Of a stretch of 64,000 bases of DNA, positions 45,086 to 56,008 are shown one piece after another; within the stretch, counting starts at the first letter, position 1; every line of letters begins with the position of its first letter. The stretch is from Cycas panzhihuaensis. Its lineage: Eukaryota > Cycadophyta. The stretch lies in NCBI GenBank assembly GCA_023213395.1, contig CM041465.1:108817741-108881740 (forward strand), read 5' to 3'. The notes beneath the pieces were generated by a model, which worked only from the letters and a program-made list of their open reading frames with translations, searched no databases and was not told the DNA's origin. A program made the position numbers and the translations under genes.

Positions 45086-47824
45086 TGTTTCCCAGCTTCC
45101 ACGAATGGATACAGAGAGGTTGACTTAGGTAAGTGCAGGTATGTTTCTCACCTTATTTTTACTTTTTGTGAGGAGTATTCGCTTGCATGCTATGTTTTTC
45201 GTAGATGGTTTGCACCATCTACGCTTATTTAGCCTATGACGACTATAGCAGGGGTATACTCCCAATGAGTGTGACACCCCAGTGGCTTCATCACTTCCCG
45301 CAATCTGCCCTACTCCTCTTAAGACTCACCTGGTTCATGTGATGATTCACTCGCATGTTGATTCATTGCTATTTGGCCTCCTTATTACACCCTTGAGTCC
45401 CATGATTATCTTTCTTGTGTCTTTTGGTTTGTTGCTTGCCCCTAAGAAGGTAGGCCCATCTTCCTTTCGGCCTCCTAGCACATTGGTCCACAACCCTGGC
45501 TGGCTATTTGGGCCAATTTAGTCTTCTAGTTCCGCACCGCGGCAAATTTCATGGCACCATGAAGTTTACCGTAGTACCACAAAGTTTCCCACGGTGCGAC
45601 TGTTATAATTTATTTTTTAAAACCACCGTGACAATTCTCACATTTATTGCAAAATTGCCACATGTCTTTTGACCCACCTCAGTACCATCCAAGCCCTAAT
45701 CACTTGATTAGGGTTGGGGCTGACTATTTAAGCCCATCTCAAATCATTTTTAGGATCTTTTGGCTCTCTTTTGAAGGATTACCAAGGAAAAATGCTCTAT
45801 TGTCTACACTCTTCTTCTACTCTATTGTATTTCCGGGGACACAGCTGCTCTTGACTTGACTCTCTTTTGGCTTTATTGTGACATCTTCACAGCTCATTGC
45901 ACACCTTGGAGAGGACCTCCTTGAGGAGTTTTCAGGGTCTCCTTGCCCAGGCAGTCACCAAGTGGTTTTAGAAGCAGGATTTCCTCCAGCCATCTCAGCA
46001 GGGGCTCCATACATTCTGCACTCTAGCCTTTCCTCAAATTTTCTAGCCTCTTCTCAGTAGGCTTTTGTAGAGGAAAACACCTCTCACCTTCTCTAAAGGT
46101 ACTTATTGGTTTAAAGTCTTTCCTTTATCTAGTTTATGCCCAATTTTGTATGTTTTTTACTAGTTTGTCTTATCTTGTTTCAAGGATTGGTTCTTGCCTT
46201 GCCCTTAGACTTTTTTTCTTCTACTGTTTATGCTTCTTTTCCTATGTTTCACACCCAGGACATGGACCAAAGAGGACTTCATAAGGTTTGGGATAGAGCT
46301 GGGTGGATTCCGTACCACCTTAGCGCTCCCTAAGAGGCTCCCGCCCTCCAAACCTTCCTCTTTGCCCTCATGTTGTTCCTAGAATGGGCAAGGGATTAGA
46401 AGGCTATTTCCAATCACTGAAATCAGCGTTGGCACCTATTGCAGCACTGGTTTACGGGCTCATTTCCCTCATTCTGGCAACACATAAGCCTAGGTTATTC
46501 TTCTTAGCTCAGCCCTTCTCTTAGCAGGCTGGTTCACTTCCCTAGTACTCTGGCTCATTGAGGGCTTCTTTGGGATCTTTTGTACCTCTATTGCCCTAGT
46601 TTCCAACCAGCTGTACAGCCATACCCTCACTGCCTTATGGCTTCTTGAGGGAGGGTAGTCTTCCTCTTTGCAGGAGGTGGGCCACTCCAAGGCTTACCTA
46701 TCTACTTACCATTCATTTGAGTAGTTTTTACCATAGATTATTGCTGCAACCTTGTGATTCACGAGCACTAACATATATGTATAGGGATTTATTTTTGGTA
46801 TATGTATACATGTGTTATTGGAACTTCACCTTGCGTTGATAGCCTCCTTTCTCCAGAAAGGAATATTTGCACTTACTTGCAGGTACACGAAGGACGCGAG
46901 GGACTTCTCCCTTTCTCTCCCTCTCGGGGGTAAGTATATGTACTCGTATTTTATTACAGCATTTCATTTCTTATTATTACTTTCCTTTTCCTTTTTGGCA
47001 CTTTAGTGTCGCTTTCTAGGGAAGGTAAAGAAGCCCCATGTTGCACCCTACCACGACTCGTCTTTTTCCGTGCATCGTAGAATGATTTGGACACCTTGTG
47101 GGACTGTTGCCACTTCGATCGCGTCTTCATTCTGGGTATGTGTTCTCGCTTCATTTCACTTTCTTTCTTTTAGAAAGATTTTGCATGGTAGTAATTAGAC
47201 CACATAAAAGGAAAAGGAAATCAACTCTCTTTTTTGTTTACATTCCGTATGTTATATCTGATACACTACACCTATCGTAGGAAAGGGTTTTAGGAAGTTC
47301 TTCCCTTCAACCTTTCCCTTCCGCTTGTAAACTTCTCCTTTGCCCTCTTGGCTTGTCATATTTGGTTTAGTTTACTTGCGTGTGTCCTAGCACCCTCTTT
47401 TCTCTTGATTGCTCTTTTAAATGGGCGTACTATTAATCGATCAATCGTTCCCACTCCCTTCATTTTCCCTTGGTCTCCTCTGCCTAGTCGAGTGACCAAG
47501 AAGATCTTAACCATAGGCTATTGGCCTACTTTGCCTCTACGCATTTCCCTCCACTATAGGGAAACCTTTAAGGGATTCTCTCCCTTCCCTTCTGGCCATC
47601 CAAGGGTGGGAGGACTCTTCTGCCTCCCCTCTTCCTAGTTGAAGTGGGGAACCACCTTTAGGTAGTTGGGTACCATTCGCAGGTCCCGAACTCGTGCTCC
47701 AGTGCACGAGGTGCTCTGTGTGGTATTTGCCTTGCTTGTAGGTTCCTATCTGCACCTAATAGTGTCATCGATCATCCTCGCTATCCCTACGTGGCTAGGT
47801 GGTTATCCTGTAGATGCGCATCCA
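45086..47824 (+). mobile_element. C2 5' LTR (2739 bp)
   Basis: TGTTTCCC to GCGCATCCA. U3 block 45534-45731: three-arm palindrome (45534-45600), GACAATTCT/AAAATTGCC inverted repeat, CCCTAATC-ACTT-GATTAGGG (45694-45713) and TATTTAA (45725-45731). A 29-bp deletion near 47620 distinguishes it from C1 and from the 3' LTR. Confidence 0.92.
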
Positions 47825-47825
47825 C

Positions 47826-47844
47826 TGGTGACCATACTGGGGAC
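47826..47844 (+). promoter_or_regulatory. C2 primer-binding site
   Basis: TGGTGACCATACTGGGGAC, identical to C1. A leader of about 240 bp precedes gag. Confidence 0.8.
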
Positions 47845-48086
47845 TTGCCAATAAGGGAGCTAGTCTTTATCCCTTTTTTTGTTGGTATTACTACCTGCTT
47901 GTGGTTCCTCTCACTTCATTTCCTCTATTGGGCAGCCTCCAATGTGCACTCCTTGTTGCCCTTTCTTTCTTCTAAAGTGTAGGTTAGCTTTGTATGCGAC
48001 ACTTTTCTCGTCGCTTATGTGGCTTACCTCTATTGTTAGAAGATCCTGGGTATCATCCTCTTTCATCATTAGATTCTGATTTGACT

Positions 48087-50677
48087 ATGGAAGGATACCC
48101 TTCTGATTGGGCATACCACGCATTTGCATAAGGAACTTACGAATTCCCTGCATCTATTCTAGGATCCACCCAAGAGGGTGATGATCCTCTTTTCTACCCA
48201 GACGACCAACATCACTCCCTCAATATCCATCCTTCTACTCATGCGGTAGAAGACCCGCTTTCTCTTGAGGTTCACCATTGGATTAGTGATTCTTACGAGG
48301 AACACCCTGAGGGGTTTATGTCATTTGAGGTCCCGTCCACCTCTTATGGTCACATAAATACCCCTTCCACTGACGTGGTTGAAGCTATTAGTGAGTGCTT
48401 TCAAGTGGCTTGCCTTCAATCACGTCCTAGGTGGTTTGAAGATGTTTTGCATGGTGGAGTGCCTTCTTCATCTGCTCCTTTACTACCTTTTTTATCTACA
48501 CCTACCCCTCCTACTATAAGTAACCCTTTCGTTCTTACGCGTTCATCCCGCTCGGTTCCTACGCCAACCTTGGGGACAAATGTCACACCTTCTATCCCTC
48601 ACCATGGTCTTATTTCTTCAGGACCTTCTCGTGGTATGTCTTTCCCTCAGTTGAAGGTTAGCATACCCTTTCCTAGCCAAGCTAATGTGCCATCCCCTAA
48701 TGTGACGCATGTGTTCCCTAGTAGGCCTATGGGTCCTAGTAACTCTTCAGCCACTAGTCATGTGGGACTCGCTCCCACATATCCCCAAAACCAACCTATT
48801 GGTCCTTCCTTTTACATACCCCAAGGTTATACTTCTCAACCTTGGGGGCAGGGTAAAGGGAACAACATTTCAGCTTATGGTGTGGACCCGCTACACCCAT
48901 ATGGGGTTGCACCACCTACGGGTGGCCCATATGGGCAAAACCCGATTCCACACCCTCCTTTTCCGTCATCTAGCGTAGCCTCTTTTGCTACGCCTTCGCA
49001 GGGGAACCCAACTCCCTTTCAAGGTGCCTACCCCCAAGCCCCCTTCCAGCAAGGGGCATTTCCTCAAGGAGGGATGGGTTTGCCACCCCTATCCATTCCT
49101 TGTTCACTACCTACTACATCATTCGTTCATCCTATAGTCCAGGCAAGGGCACGTCCCTTCATGGACTATAGATCGACACCACTATCCATTGAGGCATTAA
49201 GAACTAATCTGCCACCTCATCCTCCTGAAGTTTCTAAATTTGACGGAACTTCCTTGCAAGACCCAACAGAGCACGTGCATAGTTTTTCTATAGCATGTAT
49301 TAATTACTAGGCTTACGACCATACCTTAATGAAATTGTTCTCTCGATCTTTGTAAGGTGATGCTCTTAAGTGGTTTTATCGCCTCCCTGCCCACTCTATC
49401 TTTTCATTCCATCAATTGGTGGATGAGTTCATTAACTACTTTGATGTAGCTCGTCCATTTAAGAATAGAATGAAATCCTTCCTATCACTCAAACAAGGTC
49501 ATGATGAGATGAATCGTGACTTTGTGCGATGATTTCACTACCTTCTTTACTCCACTAAGGCCACGTTGCCTAAGGATTTGAAGAGAGACCTTTTCGTTAA
49601 TGCACTTCATCCCGAAGTACATGTGGAAGTCCTTAAAATGGGGGTGACCACATGTGACTCTCTAATTGCCAAGTGCTTAGCGTTAGAGGCTATTAAGATC
49701 CAAGTTGGACTCAAGAAGCCTCTCAAGCCCTCAGAGTGACGTGAGGCACCACCTCTAACTGAAGAGACTAAACCCCAATAATCTTCTACGTCTTTTCTCA
49801 TCCAACTAAGAAGACCTTAGACCCCCTTACTTCTGCCATACATTCATTTGAACGTACGATGAAAGAGCTCAAACTTCAATCCCCTTCATCCCTAACTTCT
49901 AACAAACAAATTCAACAAGCTACCGAAGCTTCCCTCCGTAGGAATGGTAACGCCCCGTCCTCCCAAGCGAGGAAACCTGATTCCTCACTTGAGAAGAAGT
50001 GGTGCTACATTCATGGGGAGTGCTTCTACGACGACTCACATTGTAGGGCCCAGCATCCCAAGGATGCCCCTTGATGTGACTCATCCCCTAAACGAGCCTC
50101 AAGGCCTAATCTAGACCAGCCGGTCCATAAGGATCCGTTCCCCAAGCATGGGGAATGCGATCGCAACACTCAATCCCAAAATAACTAGGACTGAGGAAGA
50201 TTATCGAATTCTTGTCCTTCCCGCGATAAAGGGAAGGACGCCCAGGATTCATCCTCTTCCTCTCGTTCCCCTAACCGATGCACTCCATCACCTTCGCAGT
50301 CCCAGAATAAGGGAAAGAATGTGATCCAAATGCTTGAGGCTACTCCTTCGTATGCCCTTACTCGGTCTCAAGCTGCCAAAGAAGCAGCTAGTGCTTCTTC
50401 TTCCACTCCTTCTGATCCTCTTCCAAAGAACCCTCCTCTGAAAGTGCCTCTTTTTCCCAAGGCCATTCCTGTGCATTCAGGTCGTTATGATTTTCGAAGG
50501 GCACTTACCCAACCTACTACAAAGGGTAAGCCTTTCTCTATCGTTGACAAACTCCATACCGTCGCTGCGGGAATGTCCTTGATGAACATTTTGAGGAGTT
50601 GTCCCAAGCAATGGGCCGTCCTTTTGGAAGCTTTAGGATCAAATGATGCGCCCGTCCATGCTTTGGGTATCACCTAA
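48087..50677 (+). pseudogene. C2 gag with zinc-knuckle-like motif and linker
   Basis: Start at MEGYPSDWAYHAF. One TAA at about 48128 separates it from a 330-codon open stretch (48318-49310) covering the acidic part, the Pro/Ser/Thr/Gly-rich middle (GPSFYIPQGYTSQPW; QGKGNNISAYG) and the start of the capsid region (ARARPFMDYRSTPLS, SKFDGTSLQD). Stops at 49308 (TGG to TAG) and about 49354 precede the WFYRLPAHSIFSF and KRDLFVNALHPEVHVEVLK blocks. The Cys/His motif (KKWCYIHGECFYDD, HCRAQH) is at about 49995-50060. The linker is in 50321-50677 (LTRSQAAKEA, GMSLMNILRSCPKQW). Less decayed in its middle than C1. Confidence 0.85.
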
Positions 50678-52005
50678 AGTTGTGAACCCGTTATTTTTTT
50701 TTATCCTAAGGACCTTCCTCCCATGTGTGAAAGGGAATGTCAGTGGAACTTCCCATTCACCATTACCATCAATAATCCTGACTGTACCTTGTAAAGGACT
50801 GTTGTTGACAATGGTTCTTTCGTGAGTGCCATGCCCTTGCCTGTCATGTAAGAGCTTAGTATTTCTACCTTAGAACTCATTCCATGGCGATGCCAAGGCT
50901 ATGATGGTAGCAAAAAGACCCCATTAAGATTTGTCACTATCCCGCTCACTCTCGAGGGCAAGATTATCCTCGCTGCAATTGTAGTCCTCAACATCGACGT
51001 CGACTACAACCTTCTCTTAGGTCGACCATGGCTTGACCAGATGGGAGCTATGTGTTCAACCCTCTGGGAGCAACTTAAATTTGCCCATGATAGAAAAATG
51101 AGGGTTGTTTCTTGCAAACATCCACTTGACAAACAAACTCATCCTGTCAACCAGGCTAGCCAAGGCCCTTCTACTCATGCCTCAGCTTGCTCCATTGGTA
51201 TACCCAATTCATCTCACACTGAAGAAGATCCCGCATCTTCTACTCCTAGTCTCACACGTTCTGCTCCTATTGGCATTGGTAGCTATGGGTACCTCCCCTC
51301 ATTTAGTGATGACGAGTCACACGATGAGGATGAGGATTGTCTTCACCCCGTTTCTTTCCTCCATACCAGTAGGTTGCACCCATCCCGTTCTAGATCTCCA
51401 TCTAGAACCTCTTTCATTGGTGAGACTAGCCACTCTTCTGTGTCACATGTCATTGCTCGTGTTGACTCAGCTATCATCAGTTCTTCCTCTTCATTACCCC
51501 CCACACGTGATGGCTTTGACGAACTACCTTTCACTCCTTCCGAGGAGCCCCTTCTTGACTCTCTTAGAGTCCGTCAAGGATGTTGGGCAACCTGACGACC
51601 ATCACGGTCCTGCTGCCCTCACTTGCTCTAGAACTTCATTTATTTAGAGTAAGGTCATCCATGGGGTGGATTACTTTCGAAGATGATGAAGCCTTGCTCG
51701 AGCACCTAGCAGGCTTCGCGCCTAACTTGCCTTCTGGTAACCATAGGATTGGCCACTAGAAGATCCTTATGATTGGGTCCACACACGCTGACCCAATCCC
51801 ATTCCCTATTCCACCTCTTCTTGTTGACCTTGCCCCTCTCCATTTCGAAGAGGGGAATGCCATGTGCATGGGGGCAACCCAGGACATAGTCTTGGCCCTT
51901 AATAAGGTCATTAAGGTTGGGATGGAATGCTCTCCTGATGAGGTAAGGGAGTACTCCCTTTTGTTCTAGGAGTTTCAGGATGTCTTCACGTGGGATTATT
52001 TTGAC
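50678..52005 (+). pseudogene. C2 aspartic protease and acidic/Ser linker
   Basis: PPMCERECQWNFPFT leads to the active site VVDNGSF, with the catalytic Asp at 50807-50809. ELIPWRCQGYDGSKKTPL and DYNLLLGRPWLDQMGA (about 51000-51048) are the C-terminal protease signature. The linker at 51041-51595 contains a DDESHDEDED run and many Ser and Pro. A TAG just before the active site and another 30 residues after it break the frame. The linker is also open in a second frame, which I treat as chance. Confidence 0.8.
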
Positions 52006-53292
52006 ATGAAGGGAATTGAATCCTCCATTGTCACTCATAATCTCACCACCATTCCTAGTGCCCGCCCCGTGCGCCAGAAGCAGCATCCTCTTCATCCTAA
52101 TCTCTCAGCTGTTGTTAAGATGGAGGTTGAAAAGTTGTTAGATATTGGAATCATCACCTCCATCAATTACCCCAAATGGGTATCCAACATTGTCCCCATT
52201 GCTAAAAAGAATGGGGCCATCCGTATATGCATCGATTTTTGTGATATTAACAATGCTTGTCCTAAGGACAACTTTCTACTCCCCTTCATCGATCAAATCA
52301 TTGATCAAACCGCTAGATTTGAAGTTATGTCCTTAATGGACGACTTCTCTGGTTACAACCATATCCAGATATCTCCTAAAGATTGCCACAAGATGGCCTT
52401 CACCACCCCGTGGGGTACCTTTGCCTATAAGGTGATGCCCTTAAGTCTTAAGAATGCAGGCGCTACTTGTCAAAGAGTGATGCATTTCATCTTCCATGAC
52501 CTTATCGATAACACCTTGGAGGTTTTCATGGATGACATAATAGGTCTCTCACATGTCAAGGCCCATCATCCCTTTAACTTGCAGACTATCTTCACGCGAT
52601 GCCGCAAGTATCATGTTAGCCTAAATCCGCTCAAGTGTGTGTTTACTGTCACTTCGGGCAAGCTCCTTGGATTTCTTATCTCAAAACAAGGAATCTAGAT
52701 TGACCCTGACAAGGTCAAGGCAATCCTTGATATGTCAACTCCTAGGACCCAACAACAGATTAAGTCATTCCTAGGTAGGCTTGGTTTCCTTAAGAGCTTC
52801 TTGGCAGACTTCGTCATGAGCACGAAACCCCTTACGAACCTATTGAAGAAGGGAGCTCCTTTTGTTTGGTTTGACAAGACCCAACAAGCCTTCGAAGGAC
52901 TTAAGGAAGCCCTCGGTTCCACTCCTATGCTAGTGCCCCCTCACTTCGATAGGCCCTTTGTTCTTTATACCTTAGTGACTGACGAGTCCCTAGGCGCTTT
53001 GTTGGCTCAGGAGGATGACTCAGGAGTCGAAAGGGCTATTTATTTCATTAGTCATACTCTCCTGGCTACTGAACTTAACTACTCTCCTACTGAGAAGGAA
53101 TGTCTCTCCTTAGTCTATGCAACCAAGAAGTTCAGATATTACTTGCTTGGCAACACCACTAAGGTAATCGTCTAGTCTGATCCCTTGCGATACTTACTCA
53201 CTCGTTTAGATTTGATGGGTAGGGCTAGCCATTGGGTCGTACTACTTCAAGAGTTCAACCTTCATATCATTAACCGGAAATCGAAGAAGGGA
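52006..53292 (+). pseudogene. C2 reverse transcriptase and RNase H
   Basis: The best-preserved RT in the window: 230 codons without a stop (52006-52695). Residues 36-50 are AVVKMEVEKLLDIGI, 110-121 LMDDFSGYNHIQ, and the catalytic FMDD is at 174-177 (about 52525-52536). The gypsy-type RNase H follows in 52732-53175 with TDESLGALLA, PTEKECLSL and, after a TAG, SDPLRYLL. The first Asp, the Glu and the last Asp are in place. Stops at 52696 and 53173 replace Gln codons (CAG to TAG). RT copies genomic RNA in the particle and RNase H removes the RNA strand. Confidence 0.9.
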
Positions 53293-54654
53293 ATGGTAGT
53301 GGCCGAGCAGCTCGCAAATGCCCTTATTCCTAACTCTTTTGATACTCCTGTCAACGATTCTCTCCCCGATGAGTCTATCTTGATGATTCAGGACATCTCT
53401 CCCCATCCACTCATCGACAACGAGTGGTATGGTGATATAGTGTGGTATCTTATGCAACAGTAATATCGCCCTAATGCTAGTAGTAAAGTTAGATCTCGCA
53501 TCCAGACTTCTGCTAGGTAATACTTCCTCATAGACAAGGTATTGTACAAGAGGTCCTTCGATGGGATCCTCCTCTATTGCATCACCACCGACAAAGCTGA
53601 TCAAATACTCTGCGAATGCCACCATGGTATTTGTGGGGGCCACTTTGGGGGCCAGTCTATGGCCCAGAGGATCGTCTGTATGGGTTACTTTTGGCCGTCC
53701 CTTTTCAAAGATGCTCATGCTTTTGCCTTGAGATGTTGATGATGTCAGGAATATGCTAACATCTCATATGTACCTTCCAAAGCCCTTCACCCCATCATCT
53801 CTCCATGGCCTTTCACTGAGTAGGGGCTAGACCTTATCGAGGCTATCTCTCTACCTTCTTCATTGTAGCACAAGTTTATCTTGACTGTTACAGAATACTT
53901 CACCAAATGGGTGGAGGCCATTTCCCTAGTTACTACTCCTAGTAAAACAATAGCTACCTTTGTTTACCAGCACATCATTTACCATTTCAGGATTCCAGAT
54001 GTCTTGATCACTGACAATAGAACCCCCTTTTATATCAAGGAGATAGATGAGCTTTGCGAGAAGTTTAAGATTTCTCACAAAACGTCTTCTCCTTACTACC
54101 CCTAAGCAAATGGTCAGGTAGAGTCATTCAACAAGACTCTCGTTAATATCCTAAAGAAAACTATGGCTCAGACTCAAAAGGACTGGCACCTCTAGCTTCC
54201 TTCTGCTTTGTGGGCTTATCACACCTCTATCCGTTCTACCACGGGATTGACCCCGCTCTCCCTGGTTTATAGTACCGAGGCAGTACTCCCATTAGAAGTG
54301 GAGATCCCTTCCCTGCGAGTCTCTCTTCGAGGTCTCATTGATGAGGAGTTGATCCGCCAGGCTCGCCTCCTAGACCTTGAGGCTTTGGATGAGAGACGTT
54401 TAGCCACTTATCAGGCTAACCTAGCATCCAAAGCTTGCTCACAAAGGATCTACGATAAACATCTTTGTTCCTGTCCTTTGTTTCCCAGGGACCACGTCCT
54501 CAAATTAGAATATCTTCATGATTGTTTGACCAAATTTAAACCTAGATGGGTTGGGCCCTTCGTCATTATCAAAACCCTCAGTAATGGTGCTTATAGGATT
54601 GCCACCGTGGAAGGTCTTGAATTTGAGAAAGCTGTTAATGGGAAATTCCTTTAG
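53293..54654 (+). pseudogene. C2 integrase with GPF module
   Basis: The zinc finger reads CHHGICGGHFG (about 53617-53650), but its Cys pair is broken by two TGA codons near 53738. The core keeps GLDLIEAIS (Asp), VLITDNRTPF (Asp, with Gly to Arg after it) and NGQVESFNKTL (Glu). The C-terminal frame 54208-54654 holds LEVEIPSLRVSLRG, YDKHLCSCPLFPRD and PRWVGPFVIIK. Six or so stops are mostly CAG/CAA to TAG/TAA, CGA to TGA and TGG to TAG. Copy 2 of the tandem duplication ends inside it at 54393. Confidence 0.88.
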
Positions 54655-55315
54655 AAGTTTTATTTGTGACCTTGTCGTCACCTCACCCATGCTTCGAAAT
54701 GATCCTAAACTACCATCTTAAGTTTGTTCCTATTCCTCCTAGCCACGGGTGGAATGACAACTTAGGATGGCCTCTTCATCTCCTTCTAGTTCCTCCTACA
54801 GAACCCTTGGTCCCATTTCCTTTGGGACCTTGTCCTCCTATTTGGGCATCCCCCAGTTAGGACGACGCTCAGGAGTATCATTGCTCCCCTTTTGCTTGGT
54901 ATTTCCTTTGCATATCCCGCTATGCTCCTACATGGATATGCATGTCCCCTTATTTCTAACCCACATATGTCTATCACCCCTACTCATGGTGGTTGTGTGT
55001 GCTTTTGTTAGGTATATGGCCCTCCATGAAAGGAAATACGTGCATCCCAAACAACTATCATAATAAAATACAAAACATACATGTCATCCATCACACATCA
55101 TATACACAACATCACATATTAAAATGGGGTGCCAATTGCCCTGTCTATATATATACATCAAAATCGTGTGTCATATTATACATATGGTATGGTACATCCT
55201 CTATGGGAAGCTGGTGTCCTTGTAGGGGGGGTACAATCATATGACTCTATATATATAACCCCTTATAGGCTCGTGCTTTCCCCTGTCAAAACAAATACAA
55301 TGCATGTATCTTGTC
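54655..55315. other. C2 spacer after integrase
   Basis: Equivalent to 9982-10636, roughly 10% diverged by eye. The hairpin (TCCTATTTGGG with a mutated right arm) is near 54836-54862. No gene recognised. Confidence 0.6.
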
Positions 55316-55895
55316 CTATTGTTGCCCTGCTCCTGGGGCACCATCTCCTAGTCGGTGTGATCCCTCTCCTAGGGACCGCATCCCTCTGAGGCTCCTCCTG
55401 GGCCTCTGTGAGCTCCCTGCCTCACTCATGTCATCACATGGCTGCCTCGGTATCGTCATCGCCATGTGGGTATGTGTCCTGCTCTGACTCGACCTCAATG
55501 CCACCTGATCCACAAGTTGATCGTATCAGGCCTAGATATGATCTCTCTCACTCTCCACTCCTCGGAGATGCTCCTCTAGCACTGCTATTCAGATCCTGAT
55601 CTCTGCGTCTCCACCTACTCCTCTGTGAGCCTCCAGAGCCTATATGTGACCAACGCGTCCCGCTCGCTCTGAGCCTCATCCAACTCCTACTGCAGCTGCC
55701 CCCTAAATGTTACGTACTCTTGGGGCTCTACAGCCCATATATCTCTCACTCTCACTAATGGGGCAAATGCTACCATGTGAGCACCTACCGATCTAGGTGC
55801 ACCCTTCATTTAGATGGGCGATTGACCCTTTACATACACTTGAGGGAACATCTCCCTCACCATCACTTCTACCAACTGTCTAACCTCTGCAGTAC

Positions 55896-56008
55896 CTGCA
55901 ATCCACCATGCCATGTATCAGTACATGTCTATGGATATCAAATCAACCAAAATCAAACTACATATCTATCTGGCAATCAAATAATGATGGTAAATGGCTA
56001 TGTCTCAC
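55896..56008 (-). other. candidate intron in C2 antisense PMD gene
   Basis: 113 nt with canonical borders: donor AG/GTGAGACA and acceptor GGATTGCAG/GTAC. AT-rich inside. The same gap, at 110 nt, is in A1. Confidence 0.6.

Larger units (their letters stand above)
31616..54393. repeat. tandem duplication, copy 2 (about 22.8 kb)
   Basis: The second copy contains the 3' part of A (A2), the LTR scrap, D2 5' part and the 5' two-thirds of C2. Beyond 54393 the sequence is single-copy continuation of C2 and D2. Junction bases read GATGAGATTTAGAC: GATGAGA from C and ATTTAGAC from A, so only about one base of overlap is visible. Confidence 0.9.

Noticed and set aside
45694-45713. CCCTAA-like units suggesting telomeric repeat
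   Set aside because: Only one inverted pair per LTR, not a tandem array; it is part of the U3 structure.
51105-51647. 180-codon frame overlapping the protease-RT linker
   Set aside because: The alternative frame lacks conservation of its own; the linker frame with acidic and Ser-rich runs is shared among A, C1 and C2.
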